56,973 nt of DNA from Helicobacter_D ganmani (lineage in GTDB: Bacteria > Campylobacterota > Campylobacteria > Campylobacterales > Helicobacteraceae), in the NCBI RefSeq assembly GCF_965138225.1, contig NZ_CBCSAX010000015.1. One strand, 5' to 3'. Below, piece after piece: positions 50,788 through 56,973 of this stretch (its first letter is position 1; each line of letters begins with the position of its first letter). Both the position numbers and the translations under genes were made by a program. A model generated the notes under the pieces. It did no database searches. It was not told the DNA's origin and saw only the letters and a list, made by a program, of their open reading frames with translations.

Positions 50788-51128
50788 ATGGAATTTTATC
50801 AAAAACTTAATGCACTTTGCATAGAGATTCTATCAAAAGCCCCCCCCCCACAGATAATTGATAATTGCAAGCCCTTTTTAAATTCCTCCCTTTTTATGTA
50901 AAACTCGTTTTTTGCATTGGCACAAGCGCAAACTGCATAGATTTTGCCGATATTTTAATCCTTGTTCAAGTAAGCCAAGAGGCGAGATTGAAGCGGCTAA
51001 CCCAAAGGGAGAAAGACCCGCAGAGAATCCAAAGCCTTTTGAATGCTTCCATTAACCCAAATCTCCGATACAATCATAAAATGCTTATCAGCCTTGAGGA
51101 ATCCTTTGAGCCAAAACTACTAGAATGA
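50788..51128 (+). pseudogene. Gene remnant with C10 tract
   Basis: ATG at 50788 after AAGGAG opens MEFYQKLNALCIEILSKAPPP, runs through ten C (50840-50849) and stops after 37 codons. A second frame (TTG 50865 to TGA 51128) encodes about 87 residues, with FADILILVQVSQEARLKRLTQRE resembling the C-terminal part of P-loop kinases such as CoaE; I cannot name it. Neither +1 nor -1 in the tract joins the two frames, since stops at 50855-50864 lie between them, so more than slippage has occurred. Confidence 0.5.
50840..50849. repeat. C10 homopolymer tract
   Basis: Ten C after GCAAAAG-like sequence within the broken gene at 50788-51128, 18 codons after its ATG: the position and length of an intragenic phase-variation tract. 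Confidence 0.85.
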
Positions 51129-51167
51129 CTCCTGTTTTTCAAAATCATTGCTTAAACTAAAACTTGC

Positions 51168-51173
51168 TAAAAT
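51168..51173 (+). promoter_or_regulatory. Extended -10 box for ilvD
   Basis: TGC followed by TAAAAT, 24 bases before the ilvD ATG. Confidence 0.5.
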
Positions 51174-51197
51174 AAGTCTTTTTCTTAAAGGAGATTT

Positions 51198-52901
51198 ATG
51201 CGAAGCGACATCATCAAAAAAGGCTATCAAAGAGCCCCTCATAGAAGTTTATTGCGTGCCACAGGGCTGGAAGATTCGGATTTTAACAAGCCCTTTATCG
51301 GCATTGCAAATAGTTATATTGACATTATTCCCGGACATTTTTTCTTAAACCGCTATGCGCAGATTATCAAAGAGGAGATTCGCGCTGCTGGGGGTGTGCC
51401 TTTTGAGTTTAATACCATTGGCGTAGATGATGGCATCGCAATGGGGCATAGCGGTATGCTCTACTCTTTGCCTAGTCGTGAGCTGATTGCAGATTCTATT
51501 GAAACAATGATGAACGCGCACTCGCTAGATGCGATGATTTGTATCCCAAATTGCGATAAAATCGTGCCCGGAATGCTTATGGGTGCGTTGCGCGTGAATG
51601 TGCCAACTATCTTTGTGAGTGGTGGTCCAATGAAAGCCGGGAAGCTAGAGGACGGCACAATTTTGGATTTAAACTCTGCTTTTGAAGCGGTGGGAGCATT
51701 CGCAGAGGGTAAGATTGATGAAAAAAGGCTACACGAGATAGAATGCAATGCGTGTCCGGGCGGTGGGAGCTGTAGTGGAATGTTTACTGCAAACTCTATG
51801 AATACGCTTTGCGAGGCGATGGGGGTTGCGCTGCCGGGAAATGGCACGATTCTAGCCCTTAGCCCTGAGCGTGAGGAGCTTTTACGCAAAGCGGCGCGCA
51901 GAATTGTAGAAATTGCCCTAGATGAGCGCAAAACCGAGCAGTTTAGATTCCGCAATATTTTAAATAAAAAAGCCGTGCATAACGCGTTTGTCGTGGATAT
52001 GGCAATGGGCGGCAGCACGAACACAATCTTGCACATGCTCGCTATCGCCAAAGAGGCAGAGGTGGATTTCAATCTAGATTCTATCAATGCCATTGCCTCT
52101 CAAGTAGCGCATATCGCTAAAATTGCTCCGGCATTAAGCACAATCCATATGGAAGACATCAATCGCGCGGGGGGCGTGTCGGCAGTAATGAATGAAGTTG
52201 CAAAAAGAAATGCAACACAAGATTCTATCCTCTATCTTGACGCATTAACTATCACAGGCGAGACTTTGGGCGAGCGCATTAAAAACGCGGAGATTACAGA
52301 CTGCGAGGTTATTCGCCATAATGAAAATGCTTACTCGCAAGTAGGTGGGCTAAAGATTCTTTATGGCAATTTAGCGCGTGAAGGTGCGGTGCTCAAGGTC
52401 GCCGCAGTGGCAGAGTCTATGAAAGAATTTGAGGGAAGTGCGGTGTGCTTTAATTCGCAAGAGGAAGCGATTAAGGGCATAGCCGGAGGCAAGGTAAAGG
52501 CGGGAAATGTCGTGGTGATTCGCTATGAGGGACCCAAAGGGGGACCGGGAATGCAAGAAATGCTCGCCCCCACAAGTATGATTATGGGAATGGGACTAGG
52601 TGAATCTGTCGCGCTTATCACCGATGGACGCTTTAGCGGGGCGACAAGGGGAGGCTGTATCGGGCATATAAGCCCAGAAGCAGCGGAAGGAGGATTAATC
52701 GCACTCATTGAGGACGGAGACAAAATCGCGATTTCGGTTTCAAAAGGCACTTTAGAATTGCTTGTGGATTCTAAGATTATAGAATCTCGCCGCACCAAAT
52801 GGAAACCTATAAAAAAAGAGATAAAAAGCAAATGGCTTAAAAGATACTCTTTGCTTGTGAGCAACGCCGCAAATGGCGCGGTTTTAAAGACGGAGCTGTG
52901 A
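51198..52901 (+). CDS. ilvD: Dihydroxy-acid dehydratase
   Basis: Fe-S enzyme of valine, leucine and isoleucine synthesis. 567 residues. MRSDIIKKGYQRAPHRSLLRA start, cluster cysteines in CDKIVPGML and ACPGGGSCSGMFTANSMN, and GPKGGPGMQEML, DGRFSGATRG and GHISPEAAEGG. The start follows AAAGGAGATTT. GC content is visibly higher than in the flanking decayed sequence. Single gene. Confidence 0.97.
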   Translation: MRSDIIKKGYQRAPHRSLLRATGLEDSDFNKPFIGIANSYIDIIPGHFFLNRYAQIIKEEIRAAGGVPFEFNTIGVDDGIAMGHSGMLYSLPSRELIADSIETMMNAHSLDAMICIPNCDKIVPGMLMGALRVNVPTIFVSGGPMKAGKLEDGTILDLNSAFEAVGAFAEGKIDEKRLHEIECNACPGGGSCSGMFTANSMNTLCEAMGVALPGNGTILALSPEREELLRKAARRIVEIALDERKTEQFRFRNILNKKAVHNAFVVDMAMGGSTNTILHMLAIAKEAEVDFNLDSINAIASQVAHIAKIAPALSTIHMEDINRAGGVSAVMNEVAKRNATQDSILYLDALTITGETLGERIKNAEITDCEVIRHNENAYSQVGGLKILYGNLAREGAVLKVAAVAESMKEFEGSAVCFNSQEEAIKGIAGGKVKAGNVVVIRYEGPKGGPGMQEMLAPTSMIMGMGLGESVALITDGRFSGATRGGCIGHISPEAAEGGLIALIEDGDKIAISVSKGTLELLVDSKIIESRRTKWKPIKKEIKSKWLKRYSLLVSNAANGAVLKTEL

Positions 52902-53359
52902 GAAAATCTTTATAAAAGAGTAAATCTCAAAGATTTTTGCTCCTTGATAACGCTTGTGGCTATGGGGATTTTTCGTTGGCAATAAAAGACTTATGCTAAA
53001 TTATAGTTTTCATCTAAAAGGCTACAAAGTTGCGTGAGGTTGGAATCTTAAATGCGCAATTACTCTGCCGAATTAGCGGAGATTTATCTATGATTCCATC
53101 TTCTGCGATTCTTTGCCCATCTTTTGTAAATCTCAAGTCTTTTTCCACTTCTACTATTGCTGAATTTGTGCTTTTGTGAATAGAATTAATAAGCAAATGC
53201 AAGATTTCAGAGCCTAAAACATATCCCAAACTAGCCTCTTGTGCGCTTAAATCCTTAAACTAATCGCTATATCTCCGCCCTGCCATTGCAGATAGATTAG
53301 CCTTAAGTCCCCTTATAGCCATTTTGTCTCTTTAGATTCCGCTAATTAAGCCCGTTCAA
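52902..53359. other. Decayed intergenic region after ilvD
   Basis: No intact gene. On the plus strand 52916-52999 encodes LLLDNACGYGDFSLAIKDL, which looks like motif I of a SAM-dependent methyltransferase (D-x-x-C-G-x-G), cut off on both sides by stops. On the minus strand 53322-53014 is a frame with one internal TAG. Both suggest remnants of inserted DNA. Confidence 0.4.
53014..53322 (-). pseudogene. Small unknown gene with in-frame TAG
   Basis: ATG at 53322 opens MAIRGLKANLSAMAGRRYSD, then TAG at 53262-53260; the same frame continues FKDLSAQEASLGYVLGSEIL and runs to a stop at 53014, about 100 codons in all. The continuation reads like coding sequence (VEVEKDLRFTKDGQRIAEDGIID), but no family is recognised. 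The ribosome site (AAAGAGACAAA) is weak. It may be a decayed gene or spurious. Confidence 0.35.
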
Positions 53360-53689
53360 TTAATCATCGTCATCTTCCAAATCTGGCGGAAATTGAAAAA
53401 GCGCACTTTCCATTTCCAAGATTCCAAAACGATAAACAATATGCGCATCACTACCTTGATTGCGCAAATTTTCTATCTCTGCATTTACAAACTCTTTAAG
53501 TCGCGCAATTAAACCCACAATCTCCTTTTGCCACTCTACACTCGTAGTAACAAAGAGTAAATATTCTGGATTATTCAAATAAATATCCGGCTTGTTTGCA
53601 CTAAACTCTGTGCGCAATTTAGTCAAAATCCTCTCATAATCCTGCGTATTTGCGTGATATAAACTATAACTAAAGAGTAGTTTCGCCAC
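53360..53689 (-). CDS. Conserved small acidic-tailed protein, unknown
   Basis: 109 residues, soluble, ending in a run of acidic residues (PPDLEDDDD). Helical middle (EWQKEIVGLIARLKEFVNAEIENL). It starts 8 bases after the guaB stop and is probably co-transcribed. C. jejuni also has a small gene after guaB (Cj1057c, from memory). Function unknown. Confidence 0.75.
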   Translation of the reverse strand: MAKLLFSYSLYHANTQDYERILTKLRTEFSANKPDIYLNNPEYLLFVTTSVEWQKEIVGLIARLKEFVNAEIENLRNQGSDAHIVYRFGILEMESALFQFPPDLEDDDD

Positions 53690-53697
53690 TTATATTC

Positions 53698-55149
53698 CTA
53701 ATGATTGATATGATAATTCGGTGCTTCTCTAGTAATCATCACATCATGCACATGCGATTCTCTAAGTCCGCTTTGTGTGATTTCTACAAATTCTGCTTTT
53801 TCCCATAAGGTTTCAATATCTTTTGCTCCCAAATATCCCATAGATGAGCGCAAACCTCCTAGCATTTGATGAATCACATCTGCAATCTTTCCTCTATAAG
53901 GCACGCGTCCTTCAATCCCTTCTGGCACAAGCTTCTCTTGCGCTGTTCCCTCTTGAAAATATCTATCCGCGCTCCCCTTATTCATTGCCCCCAAGCTTCC
54001 CATACCACGATAATTTTTGTATTGTCTTCCCTGATAAATAATGGTTTCTCCAGGAGATTCTTCTGTGCCTGCCAACATGCTACCAATCATCACATTAGAA
54101 GCACCCGCTGCCAAAGCCTTAGCAATATCTCCAGAATACTTGATTCCTCCATCGGCGATGACAGGAATCTCTGCTTTTTGACAAACTTTTGCCACCTCAT
54201 TAATTGCAGTGATTTGTGGCACACCTACACCTGCGACAATTCTAGTTGTGCAAATACTTCCAGGTCCAATCCCTACTTTCACTCCATCAGCCCCTGCATC
54301 AATCAATGCTTGCGCTCCCTCACTTGTCGCGACATTTCCTGCAACAATATCCACCACCAAATGTTTCTTGATTTCTTTTACCGTCTCTATAATTCCCTTG
54401 CTATGTCCGTGCGCAGAATCCAATACCAATACATCAACTCCCGCATCTACAAGTGCTTTTGCTCTATCATATTGAAAAACACCAATTGCAGCCCCTACGC
54501 GCAAGCGTCCAAAATCGTCTTTATTAGAGTTTGGATATTCAATGCGCTTTTGAATATCCTTAATCGTAATCAATCCTTTGAGAACCCCCTTTTCATTAAC
54601 AATAGGTAATTTTTCAATTTTATGTTTATTCATAATATTACGCGCTTCTTCTAAACTCGTCCCTTCTCTAGCAGTAATCAACGGAGCTTTGGTCATTACT
54701 TCTTTGACACAACGACTCAAATCTGTTTCAAAACGCATATCCCGATTCGTTAAGATTCCAATCAAATTTCCTTTATCATCTACCACAGGCACACCAGAGA
54801 TTTTATAATTATCCGTAATAGCCTTTGCCTGAAACAAAGCAGAATCAGGGCTGATATAAATAGGGTCAATAATCACCCCGCTCTCGCTTTTTTTCACTTT
54901 TTTAATCTGTGCAACTTGAGAGTTTTCGTCCATATTTTTATGGATAATCCCAATCCCTCCAAGCCTTGCCATTGCGATTGCAGTGCTGTATTCTGTAACG
55001 GTATCCATTGCAGCAGAAACCAATGGAGCATTCAAAGCAATATTGCGGGAAAATTTTGTCTGCAAAGAAACCTCTTTGGGCAAAATCTCTGAATAAGCAG
55101 GAACTAATAAAACATCTTCAAATGTTAATGCACGCATTCTAATTCTCAT
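53698..55149 (-). CDS. guaB: IMP dehydrogenase
   Basis: Converts IMP to XMP, the first step to GMP. 483 residues: TIM barrel with a paired CBS module at about 95-205 (VMTKAPLITAREGTSLEEAR, KIEKLPIVNEKG), the active-site loop GPGSICTTR (Cys300), DGGIKYSGDIAKALAAGA and the flap GSADRYFQ. Of three near-start ATGs, 55149 (MRIRMRALTFEDV) gives the best match to the family and 5-base spacing from AAGGAG. It is followed by the acidic protein and preceded by gatA. Confidence 0.97.
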   Translation of the reverse strand: MRIRMRALTFEDVLLVPAYSEILPKEVSLQTKFSRNIALNAPLVSAAMDTVTEYSTAIAMARLGGIGIIHKNMDENSQVAQIKKVKKSESGVIIDPIYISPDSALFQAKAITDNYKISGVPVVDDKGNLIGILTNRDMRFETDLSRCVKEVMTKAPLITAREGTSLEEARNIMNKHKIEKLPIVNEKGVLKGLITIKDIQKRIEYPNSNKDDFGRLRVGAAIGVFQYDRAKALVDAGVDVLVLDSAHGHSKGIIETVKEIKKHLVVDIVAGNVATSEGAQALIDAGADGVKVGIGPGSICTTRIVAGVGVPQITAINEVAKVCQKAEIPVIADGGIKYSGDIAKALAAGASNVMIGSMLAGTEESPGETIIYQGRQYKNYRGMGSLGAMNKGSADRYFQEGTAQEKLVPEGIEGRVPYRGKIADVIHQMLGGLRSSMGYLGAKDIETLWEKAEFVEITQSGLRESHVHDVMITREAPNYHINH

Positions 55150-55160
55150 CATTGCTCCTT

Positions 55161-56507
55161 TTATTTTAAGGTGTTTTCTAAATTTAATGCCAAATCTAGC
55201 AAAGTTTGTTCGCTAAATGCTTTGCCAATAAGCTGCATTCCTATTGGTAATCCCTCGTCCTCATCTACGGGAAGTGAGAGTGCAGGAAGCCCTGCTAGAT
55301 TAATCCCAATCGTATAGATATCCTCTAAATACATTTGTAAAGGTGTTTTACAATCCTCAAACCCAAACGCCACGCTTGGAGCAACAGGAGAAAGAATTGC
55401 ATCACAATCTTGCAAAATCGTATTGTATTGCCGTGCAATCAGTGTGCGGACTTTCTGCGCCTTAATATAATACGCATCATAATAACCACTACTTAACACA
55501 AAAGAGCCAAGCAAGATTCTACGCTTCACCTCATCACCAAAACCCTGCGAGCGCGTTTTCAAATACAGCTCCTTTAGACTACCAATGTCTTTGGCGCGGT
55601 TACCATAGCGCACACCATCAAAACGCGCTAAGTTTGAACTTGCCTCTGCAGTGCAAATCACATAATAAGCAGAGATGATATAGCTTGTATCCAACATTTC
55701 TTTTTCAATAATCTTATGTCCATTTTTGCTCAAAATTTCAATCGTTTTCTGATAAGCATTCTGGACATTTGTATCTGCGTCTTTTAGGAGCTCTGGCAGA
55801 ATTGCAATTGTCATTTGAGTGTTTGGATTTAAATTTTTAAAAGTGCTTTGAGATTCTATATTTGCGCTTGTAGAATCCATTTTGTCATAACCCGCTATCG
55901 CATCATATAGAATCGCACAATCTGTAACATTCTGCGTAATAGGTCCGATTTGGTCTAGGCTTGAGCTATAAGCAACCAACCCATAGCGACTCACTCTTCC
56001 ATAAGTAGGCTTCAACCCTACACACCCACAGAAACTAGCAGGCTGACGAATACTTCCACCTGTATCACTTCCAAGTGCTGCAAGCGCAATTCCGCCCGCT
56101 ACTGCCGCCGCACTGCCACCACTACTTCCGCCGGGGACTTTATTGGGGTTTTTTGGGTTGAGTGTCCTACCATAAAAACTACTTGCGGTCGTACTTCCCA
56201 TCGCAAATTCGTCCATATTTGTGCGTCCAAAAGGCGCAAAAGAAGATTTGAGGAGATTTTCTATCGCAGTAGCATTATAAGGCGCGATATAGCCTTGTAA
56301 AATATTGCTTCCACAAGTGATTTCCCACCCCTTTACATTGATATTGTCCTTAATCGCAATCGGTAGAAGTGCGTTGTTATAATCTTGCACCTCTCCAATA
56401 TAAGCATTTAAAGAACTTGCTTTTATCTTTTCTTTCAATGTATTTTTAAGTGCTTTAATGCCATCAATATCAAGTTTGAGCGCATCTTGAAGTGTAGGAA
56501 TACTCAT
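55161..56507 (-). CDS. gatA: Glutamyl-tRNA(Gln) amidotransferase subunit A
   Basis: Amidase subunit that releases ammonia from glutamine to amidate Glu-tRNA(Gln) (and Asp-tRNA(Asn)). 448 residues with the Ser-cisSer-Lys triad: Lys53 (AIKDNINVKG), Ser128 (GGSSGGSAAAV) and Ser152 (DTGGSIRQPAS), whose spacing (75 and 24) equals that in characterised GatA. The start is ATG at 56507, 6 bases after GGAG; a TTG upstream overlaps that site. gatB and gatC are not here. The tRNA-Gln it serves is at 6439. Confidence 0.96.
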   Translation of the reverse strand: MSIPTLQDALKLDIDGIKALKNTLKEKIKASSLNAYIGEVQDYNNALLPIAIKDNINVKGWEITCGSNILQGYIAPYNATAIENLLKSSFAPFGRTNMDEFAMGSTTASSFYGRTLNPKNPNKVPGGSSGGSAAAVAGGIALAALGSDTGGSIRQPASFCGCVGLKPTYGRVSRYGLVAYSSSLDQIGPITQNVTDCAILYDAIAGYDKMDSTSANIESQSTFKNLNPNTQMTIAILPELLKDADTNVQNAYQKTIEILSKNGHKIIEKEMLDTSYIISAYYVICTAEASSNLARFDGVRYGNRAKDIGSLKELYLKTRSQGFGDEVKRRILLGSFVLSSGYYDAYYIKAQKVRTLIARQYNTILQDCDAILSPVAPSVAFGFEDCKTPLQMYLEDIYTIGINLAGLPALSLPVDEDEGLPIGMQLIGKAFSEQTLLDLALNLENTLK

Positions 56508-56539
56508 TGGATTCTCCAAAGTAGATTAAAAATTGCGGA

Positions 56540-56545
56540 ATTATA
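56540..56545 (-). promoter_or_regulatory. -10 box for the gatA-guaB unit
   Basis: TATAAT on the minus strand, 32 bases before the gatA ATG. It probably drives gatA, guaB and the acidic protein gene. Confidence 0.6.
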
Positions 56546-56581
56546 AAGAATCTTTGTTGAAAAGTTGGTAAAGCAAAGAAA

Positions 56582-56795
56582 GATTGAAAGAATTTCGTTT
56601 CTCGTTCTTGGGAGGAGCGGACGAAGCAATCTGATAATCATAGAATCTCATATTTAATTTTTGGATTCCATTGTAAAGGCTAAGTTTTGCAAGGTTATAG
56701 ATTTTCAAATGTGGGCGTGGAAAGCAACTCACCCAAACCTATACAATCACTTCGTAATGTGCGCTTCACTTTGTTTGCAATGACAAAATGGAATC
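56582..56795. repeat. Probable degraded copy of the intergenic repeat
   Basis: The 305-base gap between gatA and the partial gene has no supported frame. It contains CTCGTTCTTGGGAGGA (compare CTCGTTCTTGCGAGGG at about 5090), GACGAAGCAATC and, at the right, TCACTTTGTTTGCAATGAC (compare TCACTTTGTTCG and GCAATGATG at 5183-5210). The ends are not clearly inverted. An N at 56797 marks uncertain sequence. Confidence 0.4.
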
Positions 56796-56812
56796 GNAAG
56801 ACAATAGAATCC

Positions 56813-56973
56813 TCACACCACCTTTAACCCACAGACTTTAGCCACAAAGGCTTTGAGCAAATAAAGCAATATTGNCCCCCCCCCCCGCACGATTCGCAGC
56901 AATNAAACCTTCGCCTAGTTTATAAGAAGTGTAGTTTTTGATTTGGATTGCTTCCTTATAGTCTGCATAAGAT
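56813..56973 (-). CDS. C-terminal part of a probable phase-variable surface-glycan enzyme
   Basis: Enters from the right edge and reads YADYKEAIQIKNYTSYKLGEG, then AANRAGGG through a tract of 11 G plus one N. The SYKLG pattern is common near the C-termini of Campylobacter and Helicobacter sugar-transfer and capsule/LPS proteins (recalled, not searched). As assembled the frame ends at 56838 (NIALFAQSLCG); one base fewer in the tract gives a longer hydrophobic end, ILLYLLKAFVAKVCG, stopping at 56813. Ns at 56875 and 56904 leave the true frame open. Confidence 0.5.

Noticed and set aside
56541..56732. 63-residue frame upstream of gatA
   Set aside because: It covers the gatA promoter and repeat remnants, has mixed composition and no ribosome site.

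Overview
The window reads as a chromosomal piece of a Helicobacter, most likely an enterohepatic species. The evidence is the AT-rich sequence, the Helicobacter-type proteins (ChePep, NucT, a degenerate RibBA, long FlgE), the phase-variation style poly-G/C tracts, and gene orders that I remember from H. pylori and Campylobacter jejuni: carbonic anhydrase, kdsA, ribH, nusB and pyrF near the H. pylori HP0001 end; gmk, poly-E protein and nucT as in HP0321-HP0323; rpmE, rsmI, rRNA methylase, two envelope proteins and an aminotransferase as in Cj0155c-Cj0150c. Both ends lie next to C11/G11 tracts and the right end carries N calls, so the window looks like a whole draft contig broken at homopolymers.

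Layout: 1-4364 is a minus-strand housekeeping block (motB-like, carbonic anhydrase, kdsA, ribH, nusB, pyrF) ending in a promoter with a C11 tract that drives a gene off the left edge. 4466-11413 holds dedA, ribBA, tRNA-Gln, initiator tRNA-Met, a Cache-type chemoreceptor and flgE with a textbook sigma-54 promoter. 11592-13787 is metY-metA, whose MetA residues point to O-acetylhomoserine. 13774-25613 is a mostly minus-strand core block with a membrane protein, a TsaC-like protein, carB, gmk, chePep, nucT (plus strand), a PilO/PilN/PilM-like trio, a TauE/SafE-like membrane protein and cysS.

25698-35139 is a defence island on the minus strand: a Mrr-like nuclease, a type III mod, a RecF/ABC-type ATPase, a small PD-(D/E)XK-like protein, a truncated RhuM, a full RhuM and type III res, nearly all overlapping or a few bases apart. 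The ATPase plus small nuclease-like pair sitting between mod and res is the best candidate here for an undescribed system.

35196-40409 contains a carboxynorspermidine synthase with a repeat-derived in-frame insert, Fe-SOD, and a broken run of unknown genes behind a sigma-28-like promoter. 40506-40638 is a nested palindromic element; related inverted-repeat elements lie at 5067-5213 and probably at 56582-56795. From 40687 to the right end lie hisS, rpmE, rsmI, rlmB, two envelope proteins, an aminotransferase, an AzgA-type purine permease, the copper ATPase CcoI/FixI, a poly-C10 gene remnant, ilvD, another decayed stretch, a small acidic protein, guaB, gatA and the C-terminal end of a probable phase-variable surface-sugar enzyme.

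All positions and motifs were read by eye. Family names come from motif recognition, not searches.
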